NCBI GenBank assembly: GCA_964247055.1
Contig: OZ176054.1
Span: 6,634,001-6,698,000 of the forward strand
Direction: 5' to 3'
Source: Paragordius varius
Lineage: Eukaryota > Nematomorpha
DNA: 64,000 nt
Part shown: in pieces, positions 46,131 to 57,822 of the stretch
Layout: every line of letters begins with the position of its first letter
Numbering within the stretch: the first letter of the stretch is position 1
The notes under the pieces: model-generated
Told to the model about the DNA's origin: nothing
The model's input: only the letters and a program-made list of their open reading frames with translations
Databases searched by the model: none
Program-made: the position numbers and the translations under genes

Positions 46131-47076
46131 GAGGAGAAAACTCTGAAATTTTTGAAATTATCTAAAGTGGTTTCCAAAGAGAATTGCCATCAAAGAGGGG
46201 TTATCAAATAGGGGGTAGTACGAATCGTGAGAAACAATCTTAAATTCTTAATTTTTTTTAAATCTAAATAGTTTAAATCAAAAATTGCAATATATCATAT
46301 GCCTTTATGGATTTTAAGAGTGAAAAATATGGAATTCATTTAGTCTCCGACCAATTCGACCTGTAAGTCTATTGTATGAAATAATACATTGCTTATTAAT
46401 TCCATAATTGATCATTTGTATTTTCCTGTAGAGGAATTCGCTAAATACTTTCAAGATCCTATAATTTAATGATCAGTTAAATTAACCATAAATCCATTCA
46501 CATTGATGTGACTTCTCTTCCGGTGTAGAAGTACATGAAGTGGCATTGGGTGAAATTTATTTAAACTAATAAAAATCACTTTGCCAATCTTAATATCGAG
46601 AAAATTTGGATAAAAGTTCATAACCTATATCCAAAATTATCTCAAATTGTCTTAGGCATTTTAATAGCTTCTGGATAAACGTATTTATGTAAAATTGGTT
46701 TCTCAGTCTTAATTCGATTAAGAACAAAACTAGCATGAACGTTAATAAGGACAAGCGCAAATTATCAAGGTTAATCGCCGATGAGGAAAAAATTTTAACA
46801 ATCGCAGCTACAAGGAGCTCAATGATTGTGATTTTTATAATATCATAATAACAAATTCATCTTTGATTTTTTGGAAAAGAGACGGAACGGGGTGCGAATT
46901 TCCAATATAATGGGTTAAGTTTGAGAACCACTGCTCAAAAATGAAGTGGTTTTCCTAAAATAAGATAAGGTATAAATTAATTTTCTGCTAATTTTCTAAA
47001 CTTTCCATTTTTCTCAATATGAATTGTTTATTTAAATGTAAAATTTATTTGCAAACAGTAATGCAATTACAGAATA
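46131..47076. other. AT-rich DNA, no gene recognised
   Basis: A GAACCACTG motif near 46930 may be an isolated hAT-type end. Nothing else could be named. Confidence 0.35.
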
Positions 47077-48607
47077 TTATTGTTGTAATGATTGAATTAA
47101 ATTCAAAAATTCTTCCCAACCTATAACGTTAATAATATAAAGATACTTCCAATTTCATCATTATTCCCTAATTATAACAACAACAAAGATTTTATTAATT
47201 TTTTATTGAGTTTTTAATTTTTTAATAATATTTATGCATAGAAATTAGAGAGGAATGTTAGATCTTACGCATAATTTGATCAAAATCGAAATCTACAAGC
47301 ATAACTGGACATTTATACCATTTAAATGTCCGAACATCCCTAAAATTAATCATAAAGGATTTTTTTAATACTTTCAATGTTTCTTGTCAACTCTAAATAA
47401 TTATCAGAATAAAAATATAAGATAAATACGAGGCATTGAAGCTTGTTCGATTTGATTAAGCATAGTGCGACAATCTAATGGAATAAATAATAATCAATCA
47501 CATTTTATATGGATAGCCCAATTGGATAACACCCGTTTAAAAAAATAAAAAAAATTGTAAATCTAACGGCTTTTCCAGGCAGCCATATAAATAAAAATAA
47601 TGGTATATAATTTTACGAGAATCCGTAGTATAGTTTGCAAAAAATATAATTTGAGACAAGTTTTCATCAAATGTTTGTTGGATAAATTTTAACAATCCCC
47701 CATGCTTTAAAATAAATTAATTTTCAATAGTTATTATAATACCTCTCATGGCTACAAAAGCGTCTTAATTTAAGACAAAATTATACCTTCGATACCCGCT
47801 TTAAAACCTAAATATTATGTGTGCAATATAAAAAAATATAATTTTACCATTTAATCTTCCCAATATATATGGTGCTTGAGGCTAAAATATAAATTTACCA
47901 TTTTCCCACGTAGTTAAACCTGCATAGTTAATCATAGCATACTTTCCATTACTGCTGAAAATCTTTGTGTTATTAAATTCAAAGCTATTTTTATGGATAG
48001 AATATATATAATTAAAATCTAATCAAGAACTAATAAAATTATTTTAAAAAATTATAATTTTAAAACAATCAGATTTCATTATTAATATCTAATTTTATGA
48101 CAAACTAAATGAACAAACATATAGCAATTTTTAAGTAATATAAATAATATTATTAACGATTTTTAGATATGTTTATTACTTAAAACATTTATTTAAGGTA
48201 ACGTATTAGTAATACCAATTTTTTTTCAAATATTGAATGTTAAGTTTAAGTTACATTAGTTTAATTAAAGTGTGGACCGATTTAACTACGATTATAGATT
48301 AAAAGCTTTATTGGGTAGTTAATTATGTCCCATTTCTAACTTTAAATATGTTAAAACTTCATTATTTATGTTATAAAAATTTCCTGTCAAAATACTGATA
48401 AACAGTTTTTTAGCGCATCTTGCTGTACATTTATATCTCTTATATGGCGTTTTATTTTAAAACACATTTGCTGAATTTGATACTCTGATTAAACTTTTCA
48501 AATGGCTCACCTATAAGATTGTACTTAGGCCGTCAAACCAAAAATGTTTTCGTATAAATAAAATAATGTTTTGAAGTTTTTGTACCATATATAATAATTG
48601 GCTTTCA
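47077..48607 (-). CDS. Candidate multi-exon gene with very short introns
   Basis: Not recognised by family; a reading from splice signals and open frame only. 5' group: exons 48607-48539, 48510-48464, 48438-48341 and 47984-47899, joined by introns of 28, 25 and 356 nt, each GT-AG and in phase. They would encode about 100 residues including ANYYIWYKNF, GEPFEKFNQSIKF, RYKCTARCAKKLF and IFSSNGKYAMINYAGLTTW. 3' group: 47339-47269, 47167-47147 and 47120-47077, joined by introns of 101 and 26 nt, encode WYKCPVMLVDFDFDQIM and SWEEFLNLIQSLQQ, then a stop. Between the groups other open stretches exist (for example around 47540-47718), but I could not chain them in phase. In such AT-rich DNA some joins may be chance. 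Confidence 0.35.
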
Positions 48608-50581
48608 CTTAAAAATTGAAATCATATGCACAAAACGTTTTTAAACGTATTGAATAGGGATGTAAATAAATAACAATCAATTATCTATTTATTCTTGTAA
48701 TTTAAAATGTTATATTGTAACTATGTCAAAAAATATGGTTAATTTTATGAAAAAATATTTGTCTTTACGTTTTGTTAGTATAAATTTATATTTTACTGCA
48801 TTGCATCGTCATTTTTTATATAATAAAGGTGGCAAATCTAATATGATCGTTCAAAAAAATTCCATTTTAATTTATAAATATTAGATTTTGTTAGAAGGAA
48901 CAGCATTTAATGATGTTCAACATAGCTTACAGTATTATTTTTTGGAGGAGGGGGGAAGAGTTAATTATATTTAAGGAGCTAAATTTTTTTCACTTTTGTA
49001 AGGTTTAGGAAGTCAGCTTACAAAATTACCAAAATTAAAATAAACAGTTTTAAAATAAAATATTTCTGATAATTAAGGTAGAAATAAATTTGCGTTGGAG
49101 ACTACTCAATCCTATCTTTATTAATCTTTTATAATTGTTAGTAAATTTTATTTGAGATTTGGCAAATTCACAAAAAATATTTAGCGGAAGATATTTGCCA
49201 TTACTGAGGCAAAATAGGAATCGCCCTAGGTTTGAAATAATAAAATGGTAATCTTAAAGAGTAATTATATAGAAGTATATTTTACCGTGATATATCCAAG
49301 ATGCAGCTATATGGCATTTAATTTAAAACGTACCTCTCCGCTCATAATTCAGTGCTATATGTTATATTGTAACAAATCTTATTATTGGTTATAAGTCGAT
49401 TAATTGATGCATTTATAAAAAATATATGTGAGTAAAGAGAAATCTTTTAGCTGTTGTTAAGATTATAAATTTTATGCACAATTTAAGCAGCGACCAATAA
49501 AATAATAAAAAGTTGCTATACGCGCCAATTAAGGACGCCAAAGCCACAACAATATTGATTGTTATTGTAAATTTAACATATAAACCTCGAACATTATAAA
49601 GGCCCCTTGCTACAATATAAGTTATAAACAATTAAATATGTTTCATCAAATGAATAATAACACCATATAAAAAATATTTTTATAGCAGAATAAGCCAATG
49701 AAGGTAAGATTTTATGACTCAATCGGGGTTCGGTTTGACAGGTTTAACACATAAAAACGCTTGATTCCGCTTCCAGGGTGGTCAAAAATTATAAACCACA
49801 CAAAATTATTGTATGCTACTTTTCTGCAAAAATATCTACAAAAAATGTATTTTATGATTTTAGTATAAAAATATTAGTAACAATAAGGTAATTGTGTTTA
49901 AAATTTAATAAAGGACAAAAAATTTAATCATTAACCCGTGTCGCGGTTTCAAAAAAGTTTGGTATTGAGGGTTTTTTTAGTTACAAAACGGATCAAAAGC
50001 GACTCTGGTTTCGATTTCTGCTTAAAACTAGTAAAATTAAGCCAAATATTATTTTCTGTTTGGTCTTTATTATAAATACCTAAAATAGTTCTGGCTATAT
50101 CTAAATTTAAATTATTACAATGAATTGGTTGTATAATTTTGAAATATCTTTAAATATTTTTGCACCTGCGTATAAAAAAATAATACCTGGGTTGGATAAT
50201 GCTATATCATAATTAATCAATTAAGTTACTTCTTTCAAGGATTGGAAATCCTGTATACCAAAGTATTAAAAAAAATAACCAACTTGAGGGTGTTTGTTGG
50301 GGTGTTTCATCTAAATGTAAAATATGAAAGATTTGTCTTCTTTAATAGTCCAAATCTAATTTTAGTTACATTTTTAACATTATTGTCTTAAATAGCATTA
50401 TCAGTTTTAATTAAACTTATTATGCAAGTCAAATTAGACATTTTCAAAATATATTTTGGATGTTAAGTAATACTAGAAGGTCCTGCAATCGGTTCATCTA
50501 GATATAAAAAGTGAAATAATGAGCCATTTTTGCCCAATGAATACTGATTTTATTAATTAACACAAGTAAAATGATTTAGAT
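48608..50581. other. AT-rich DNA, no supported gene
   Basis: Open + frames at about 48738-48990 (for example LEGTAFNDVQHSLQYYFLEE at about 48892-48955) were noted but not tied to a gene. The minus frame at 49413-49631 shows no motif. Confidence 0.35.
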
Positions 50582-50876
50582 CAGAGGTGCCCAACACAAA
50601 AGGCTTAGCGGGCCCCTTTTTAAACTTAAAAATATGGCGGACTATATAAATAATTAAATACATATAATAAATATTTCATTAGATTCCATATACAAGAATG
50701 CAAAAATTATAAACTTCACCAATATATTACTAGATTAGGGAAGACTTTATTGGATTAAAGCTTGATTAAAAATTGCAAATTTTATAATATTTATGTTATA
50801 TTCACATATTTCACGGACTCAAAATATCTCAGAAGGCCGCTTATACATTTCTGGAATTTTTTCGTTTGCACCGCGT
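50582..50876. mobile_element. hAT-type MITE (family B), decayed
   Basis: Begins CAGAGGTGCCCAACACAAAA with AGCGGGCCCC. It ends around GAAGGCCGCTTATACATTTC and GTTTGCACCGCG. The limits are approximate. Confidence 0.5.
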
Positions 50877-51734
50877 TGTAAATGGTGGTTTATTTAATAA
50901 ATGTTTAATTAATAAAAATGGATGTTTAATAAACTGATAAAATACAACCCTGAGCACTGCTTGTAGACGGTTGTGGATTATCGATTTCATCTATGAAATG
51001 TATAAGTAAATTTTTAAGATATTTATAAAATTGGTATGGAATATGAAATAAACAACATCTACACAGCTACATTATAATATTTATTATGTTTAATAAATCA
51101 CCCAAATTAGAGAATATTTCTGGCAAAAAATGGATTTACGACGCCTTTGTTAATTTTTAACACACTTGACGACAACGCTAATTGTATAATGGGATAACTT
51201 TTAGATTATTTTTTGATATTGATTAGTTAACAATATATAAGAAACCACCAGAAACCTAAGAAATGCACTTCTTACTATTAAAATTAGTAAATTTCCCCGA
51301 GATAGAATAATTCTTGGCTCAAAATATTTTGAAGAGTCGATATATAATTGATAAAGCAAAAAGATAAAACTTTGTACCAATCAATGAAATGCGTAATATA
51401 TAAAAAAATGATACCCGGTTTTGCCCTTTTAAGACCTGTAAATATAGTGCAATAAAATACTTTGTGAATCCATGTCTAAATTTTAAAAAATAATTTTTAA
51501 TGCGATTGTTGCATACTCTATACTTATTTTAACTAAAATTTATAAATTGCCGAATTGTATTAAAAAACTTTTAGTTTTGAAATATCAAAAATTAAATATA
51601 TCAACGAATATAGAAAATATTATAAAATGTTTAAAGCGTTAATTATCATGTGAATTTTAAACAGCTCAAAGAATAATAACTGGGATCTTTTATGAATGCA
51701 GCATTGTTTATAATCAATATAATTAAATCCAATT
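50877..51734. other. AT-rich DNA, nothing recognised
   Basis: No open frame with coding character, no RNA gene and no repeat boundary seen. Confidence 0.35.
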
Positions 51735-51955
51735 ATTCAGTATGCATTTTATTGTCTGTTAAGTAATTTTATTGCCAGTCAAACATAAATGGTTTATCAA
51801 ATGCGAAAATACTGCTCCACAAAATCATTTCATAGTACACATATGAAAGAGGATAACGTGAGAATTAACATAGGCTTAATTTGATGGATATTTTGTAATG
51901 TTAAATTTTAAGAATATTACAGTTTTTGTGTTAACATGTTACTTAAGAACGGGTA
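51735..51955 (+). repeat. Dispersed repeat H, copy 2
   Basis: Same order of blocks as 36840-37060 (CAGTATGCATTTTA, CATAAATGGTTTATC, AGTACACATATGAAAGAGGA, GAGAATTAACATAGGCTT), in the same orientation and about 15 kb away. Confidence 0.7.
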
Positions 51956-52427
51956 TCCTCATTTTAATTTCACTGATTTGCAATACTTTTACATTTATAT
52001 TCAAATATTTACTAATTTAAAAGATTAGGTGATAAAAATATGTGTAAGTTTCGACTGATCATATTCAATAAAGCATTCTTTATGGGCAGAAGCAAACCTT
52101 GTTATTCTGTTCTACTGTTTCTTATATTACGCTTTAAATTTTGTTCTCTTTTTTTAAAGCAAAGTATGCGTAATGAAAATATTATTATGCTAAAAAACTA
52201 GCTTATATTTATTTGATTGTGAAAAATCTTGACTATTTCCCATTAATCTTAAAAAATAAATGGAGATAAGGTGGGCTAATTATACAATTTCTCGATTTAG
52301 GTAAAAAAAAGTAGATATAACCATCTTTAAATGGCTTAATCACAGAGCACAAATCGAAAAACATTCTGTTATTAGATATATACATATATGTTCAGAATAT
52401 CTAAGTTTTGTGAACTGTGTATATAGT

Positions 52428-54109
52428 TTAAAATATTTTTACAGCAAAAATAAGTGAAAATAAACCGTCTGGGTTTAATTTTCTTTTTAAAGACTTTGTC
52501 TCGTCTACAGAGGGTTCTTCTGGCTGTTGATCTATAGTAGGTTCTGGATCATCTAAACAATTTAATTTATTGTATACCAATAACTTCCACTGATGTTGGC
52601 TCCGTCAACTCCGACTCCAAGTTTGATTCAACTATTCTTTGTGCGCCTTAAAATACATTTTTACACACATAATTTATACAAAAAATGGTTCCTCAAATCA
52701 AACATATATGCACCGAAAACCACAGTTTCATAGGCTAAATTATATTAGCTGTATATATTATAAACATTTTGGAATATACAATGGAACGTTATCATGTTTA
52801 TTAGTTTTAGTCAAAATTCTTTGATATTAAATTCTTCCGGAGTTTAAATCACATTCCCTTTTAAAAAAGCAACCCCTAAACATTATCAAAACCTACGTTA
52901 GGGCGCTATTTCCATCATTTTAGAAACTAAAACAAACAGGATTCGTTAAACATAATTATTATTCATACTGTAAAACTAAAATATATAAAGTAAAACAAAA
53001 ATTTTGTATAAACACCAAAAAAATCAAGGTTCGTCTTTTACTTACAATATAAGAATGTTGTTTAGAGAAAATAATTTTTTAAGCAGTGTTATAACGGGAT
53101 GAAAAATATACTAATTTCAAAATCAAATATAGGTTCGCTCTCAATAAAAATTAAAAAACATTTTAGACAATTATAAATGTATGTATGTTATGTACTTCAA
53201 AGTAAAATACAATTCAAAAAACGCTTAGTGCAAATTTTTTTGATCGGGAGGATGGGTACATTTTCAAACTCAATAATCGTTTTTTAATATATTTTACATG
53301 TGAATTACACACACATACATATAGATTTTTAACTGTTATTGAGTAAGTAACTCCATTTTGTTACAAAACCAGTAAAATTTTTAATCCTGTTATATTAAAT
53401 TTTGCTTTACAACAATTATTTTGTGTATATACAGAGAGCAAATTAATAAAATTATTTATTTATATATTACTTATTATATTTTGGAACTATATATTTAATT
53501 AAATTTTTTCTATAATATTGTTTAAGCTTTTCAATTAAGCAAACGGTATAAAATCGGTAGGGGGCATTACAATTATTTGTAGTGTGTGTTCGAATCCCGA
53601 AACTGCGCAATTTTGCCATCATATATTCTTAAAACTTTCACGGGTTCTTACTAAAATACAATTTAAGTCTTTACCTATCAAATTGATACAGGAAATAAGA
53701 AACTCTAAACCAGAGGTACTCACCAAAAAATAGAAAAGCAGAATATAATATTGTGCTTTTGTCGCAATGCACCATATAATACCGACAATATGACGCATAT
53801 GGAGATATTTATATTTTATATAGGTATATATCAAAAAAACAATTAAATAATCCAGGGCTATTAAAAGCATTTTTAGGGCTTTATGCGGCCCATATACCAC
53901 TTCTCTTAACACAGTACATTTTTATTGTATACTTGTTGATGCGGTTTCAGTCGTTTCAGCCACTTGCGAAGATGTTGATGATGTTTCCGCCGTTAATGCT
54001 TGCAATGATGTCTCCGTGGCTTCTCCCACTTCAGCAGCCATTCCGACAGCCGCCCCTACCCCAGTAGACGCGGCAACTTCCACACCTGGAGTCAAGATGG
54101 TGAGTCCCA
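52428..54109 (-). CDS. Candidate gene for an Ala/Thr/Ser/Glu-rich, acidic protein (partial)
   Basis: Three exons fit in phase on the minus strand: 54109-53933, 52631-52578 and 52552-52428 (to the stop; a donor at 52442 is an alternative end). The first codes for low-complexity sequence (VGEATETSLQALTAETSSTS). The second and third are acidic (ESNLESELTEPTSVEV; DDPEPTIDQQPEEPSVDETK) and end LKRKLNPDGLFSLIF. The 1.3-kb intron and the 25-nt intron (52553-52577) are GT-AG, and both start GTATACAATAAA. The first exon is far more GC-rich than its surroundings. It is preceded by an acceptor-like CATTTAG, so an upstream exon is missing. The + strand of that exon is also open, so strand is not certain. 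No family was recognised. Confidence 0.4.
53535..53640 (+). repeat. tRNA-derived SINE fragment
   Basis: A box-B-like GTGTTCGAATCC near 53586, a box-A-like region near 53552 (AATCGGTAGGGGGCATTAC) and the following CGAAACTGCGCAA match the order in the SINE at 15785-15955. Confidence 0.5.
53711..53905. mobile_element. hAT-type MITE, short
   Basis: Begins CCAGAGGTACTCACCAAAAA and ends TTTATGCGGCCCATATACCACTT, consistent with CAGxGGTACTC-type inverted ends. It lies in the 1.3-kb intron of the minus-strand candidate gene. Confidence 0.5.
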
Positions 54110-54174
54110 CTAAATGTTTTGATTTATCGTCAACATAAAAACTTTATATTTAGTATAACTTTCTTTTACATTTA

Positions 54175-55286
54175 TAACACTGGACAACAAATTTTTCTGC
54201 CACTCGAGTTTTTTGCATTATCTGATATTTAGTATCATTTTAACAGTAAATCTAGAATAATTACAACTTCACGTAAGAATTTTGTATAATTTATTTCTTT
54301 TGATTATGCGCCCTCTTTATCAAAATTTTACTAAAAAATGTTTTTTTTGAAAATATACAAGTAATGCCCATTATCATTCGAAAGAGTAATAAAAACTCTA
54401 TAAAATGCATACTAATATGATTACATCGACAGTTAATATTGGACACAAAGAGCGACAAACGCGCGAAGCGAGAGCATTTTTTTAATTATTATAATTTTAA
54501 AACTAATGGATGAAAATAGCTCAAACTTTGTTTAGATGGTGATGAATGTCCAAAAAAGATAACACAAGAAAGTTATTTTGATTAAAACATTTTTTTATTG
54601 CTTTTATGTCACTCAAAACAGCCATTTTTAAGTTTTTTGTTTTTTAAAAATTACCATCTCATCAATATTAATTTATTTTCTTTAGGAGGCTGATAATTTC
54701 GAAATTTTAAAGATAAAAACAAAGTTTAAGGTATTTTTGATCTTTTATAGCCATTATGTAATAAATTTACAGTTATAACTATGTATTTTAGTATCCACTA
54801 GGTAAAATATTTATGTAATAATTTTTATTAAAAAAGCAAACCAAAAGCTTTTTCAAACATTTTTTTAAATTAAATACTAATATAACTCTAATAATTATAT
54901 TAAAATAATTTATATGATTTTCGAATTTGTTTGTCTGTGAATAATCTTGACTTATTTAAGGATTGAAAATTTAGACGATTTAAATCCAAATAACTTTTAC
55001 ATCCGATTGATTTAAATGACTTACTACCATTTAAAAGATGCAGTTTTTTGCGCTCTTACGAATGATATAAAATACATGGCTTCATATCTAAAACTTTTAA
55101 TTTTCGAAATTTCGAGTTTAATGTTAAATCGGGGCCAAAAATTATCGATTAATTCTAATATAAAAAAATTCTTGCATGCTAGGCCAATTTTCTTTTCAGA
55201 TATACTAATTATGTATTTTAATGAAATTAATTTTAAGTTTACAAGAATGGCAGTTAAAAAAAGTTAAAATTTGTTGTCGGGTGTAA
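54175..55286 (+). mobile_element. Repeat family E, copy 2 (~1.1 kb)
   Basis: Terminal inverted repeats ACACTGGACAACAAATTTT and AAAATTTGTTGTCGGGTGT. It is inverted relative to 44831-45840. The + frame at 55016-55267 has no known motif. It is probably a non-autonomous element. Confidence 0.75.
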
Positions 55287-55380
55287 TGTTAATAAGCATT
55301 TAAGAAAAACTATATATTCATATATATCACTCTGGGCAAAAAAAAATTTAACAAAAATTTTTTTTTCATCAGATTTATAA

Positions 55381-56495
55381 ACAGCGTATTCATTTGCCGT
55401 AATAATTTTTATTTGTTTACGATCTAGTTTTTAAAATATTGAGAGAAAATCGAAATCGGACAAAAAGTGAGAATCAAGGATATTTAAGGATAATTCAAAA
55501 AATAATGATAAAAGTTGTATTATGGTTAATTATCATTTTAGGAGATATTTCTATAAAATAGCCTAAAATCGAATAAATAGGGTTTCGATAAAATCTCAAA
55601 AGATGGTCTTTTTCTTTTAACACACTTAAGAGTCAAATTTTTTTTATGAAACTATATTAAAATAGTCTTTTTTAATTATTTACTTGCTAAACTCACTAAT
55701 AAAATCTTACATTCATAATTTCAGTAAAAAAAACTTATATATCCAAATAAAACCAAAACATATTGTTTTTTATATTTTAATTTTTTTTTCATTTGGTTTA
55801 TGAGTGTATAATTTTATACTGTTTTATTTTGTAATCTTACCTGAGTGGGAGTTACAAAGTATATAATTTATGGAAACTAATATTTAAACTTGGTGGAAAA
55901 TCAACCAAATATCCGTATAAACACAAAGTAATATTTTTGCTGAGATATGTACCGATATTTGGTTGATTTTAAATACTTTTAAATCCTAGTTTGCATAAAT
56001 TACATACTTTATATCCTCCTATTTTACAAGATTCCAAAATAAAACAGTATAAATTTTTTTATATATTCATAAACCAGATGAAAAAAAAATTAAAAAATAA
56101 AAAACAATATAATTTTATTTAGATATATAAGTTTTTTTTCCTTAAAAATATATGAATGTTAAGATTTTAATAGTGAGTTTTGCTAGTAAATAATTAAAAA
56201 AATATTTTAATATAGTTTCATAATTTTTTTTGACTTTTAAGTGTGTTAAAAGAAAAACGCCATCCTTTGATCTGAGATTTATCGAAACCCTATTTATTAG
56301 GTTTTAGGCTATTTATATATGGATATCTCCTAAAATGATATTCAACCATAATATTTCAGATTTTATTAATATTTTTTGAATTATCCTTATTTTTTCTTAA
56401 TTTTCACTTTTTGCCCGTTTTCGATTTTTTCTTAATATCGCTAAAACTAGGTCGTCAACAAATCAAAATTTTTGCGGCAAATGAATTCACTGGTC
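55381..56495. mobile_element. ~1.1-kb palindrome (fold-back element J)
   Basis: The two halves are mirror images about ~55935. Matching landmarks are CAGCGTATTCATTTGCCG with CGGCAAATGAATTCACTG, ATTTTAGGAGATAT with ATATCTCCTAAAAT, and CCTATTTATT with its partner. CAACCAAATAT and ATATTTGGTTG lie near the centre. Arms are about 500-540 bp and the spacer is tiny. Flanks TTTATAAA and GTCATAAA may be an 8-bp duplication. There is no ORF. Confidence 0.85.
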
Positions 56496-56521
56496 ATAAA
56501 ATTAACCCTCTTTGCACACAG

Positions 56522-56552
<31 letters not shown>

Positions 56553-56568
56553 CTTTCAGGCAAGCAAT

Positions 56569-57133
56569 TTAACACTTAGATACAACACATTCATTTTAGT
56601 CTTTTGATTCCAATTGAGGGTATTACCCCAGGCCTGTTTAAAATTTAATTATTGAATAAATATGGAAGGAATCGAAACCATGGCAAAATTCTGCACTTAT
56701 ATAACATTAATAAACCGAAATATATAAAAAAATTTCTTCAAAAATACTTGATAATACTTATTTTAAGCTAAAACCGAAAGGTAAAAATTTAGTCACCGTG
56801 ACATGTGTGGAATGGTAAAATTGAAAAATAAAACAAAATAAACCGCTTTTTCTATTTCTATCAATGTTAGATGAAATAGAATAAAAAATTAGCTTTAATT
56901 TAACCCTTAAAATTAAATGAAGACGATATTTTGCAAAAATTTTGTAAAATAAAAATGGCGCCGAAGTAGTTTGACATGGAACTTTTTTCAAAACAAAATT
57001 TTATTTAGATATTTTGGCATATTTATATAATTTTTATTAGGATAGAAGCATAAAATTGAGACCATTTTATTCAGTAGTTTTTTAAAATCCTAACTTAAAT
57101 TTAGCCTGGAGTATTTAGACCCCAATTTGAATT
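56569..57133 (-). mobile_element. MITE family A, copy 6 (reverse)
   Basis: TTAACACTTAGATACAACAC to TTGAATTGAAATGTTAA, with reversed internal family blocks. It faces copy 7, which starts about 108 bp away. Confidence 0.88.
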
Positions 57134-57241
57134 GAAATGTTAAAACAAGTCATTTAAACCAAATCAAAATAAAAAAATAATTAACAAAGTGATAGTGCTA
57201 TTGTAAATGTGTTGATGTGAAAATATATTTTTCGTTTATGA

Positions 57242-57822
57242 TTAGCACTTCGATTCAAATTGGGGTATCTAAATACCCCAGACTAAATTTGAGTTAGGAT
57301 TTTTAAAAAACTACTGAAGGAATCGGTCCCAATTTAAATTTATGCTTCTATCCTAATTAAAATTATATAAATATGCCAAAATATCTAAATAAAATTTTGT
57401 TTTGAAAAAAAAGTTCCATGTCAAACTACTTCGACGCCATTTTTATTTTGCAAAATTTTTGCAAAATATCGTCTTCATTTAATTTTAAGGATAAAAGTAA
57501 AGCTTTTTTTTATTTAAATTACATATCATTGATAGAAATAGAAAAAGCGGTTTATTTTGTATTATTTGTCAATTTTACCATTGCACACATGTCACGTTGA
57601 CTAAATTTTTACTTTTCGGTTTTAGCTTAAAATAAGTAATATCAAGTATTTTTGAATAAATTTTTTTATATATTTCCTTTTATTAATGTTATATAAGTGC
57701 AAAGTTTTGCCAAAGTTTCGATTCCTTCCATATTTTTAAAGAATTTAATTTTAAACAGGTCTGGGGTATTTAACTACCCCAATTTGAATCGAAGGATTAA
57801 AATGAATGTATCCAAGTGTTAA
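57242..57822 (+). mobile_element. MITE family A, copy 7
   Basis: TTAGCACTTCGATTCAAATT to TATCCAAGTGTTAA. Probably the best-preserved copy of the family. Length is about 581 bp. It has no ORF of its own. Confidence 0.9.

Noticed and set aside
47882-47898. A 17-nt GT-AG stretch that would extend the minus-strand candidate gene
   Set aside because: Both possible continuations were plausible but neither fitted the next exon in phase, so no intron is claimed.
48738-48990. + strand open frames (including LEGTAFNDVQHSLQYYFLEE) that could be joined by introns of 16-36 nt
   Set aside because: The joins need introns as short as 16 nt without homology support, and part of the stretch is also open on the other strand. 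In DNA this AT-rich, free choice of tiny introns can join chance frames.
53922-54110. The GC-rich patch read as a complete 62-aa protein starting at 54110
   Set aside because: That start is GTG, and the patch is bounded by acceptor- and donor-like sites that chain in phase to a further exon. An internal exon is the better reading.
57418-57600. A 60-aa ORF inside MITE family A copy 7
   Set aside because: It is not conserved as an open frame in the other copies and has no motif.
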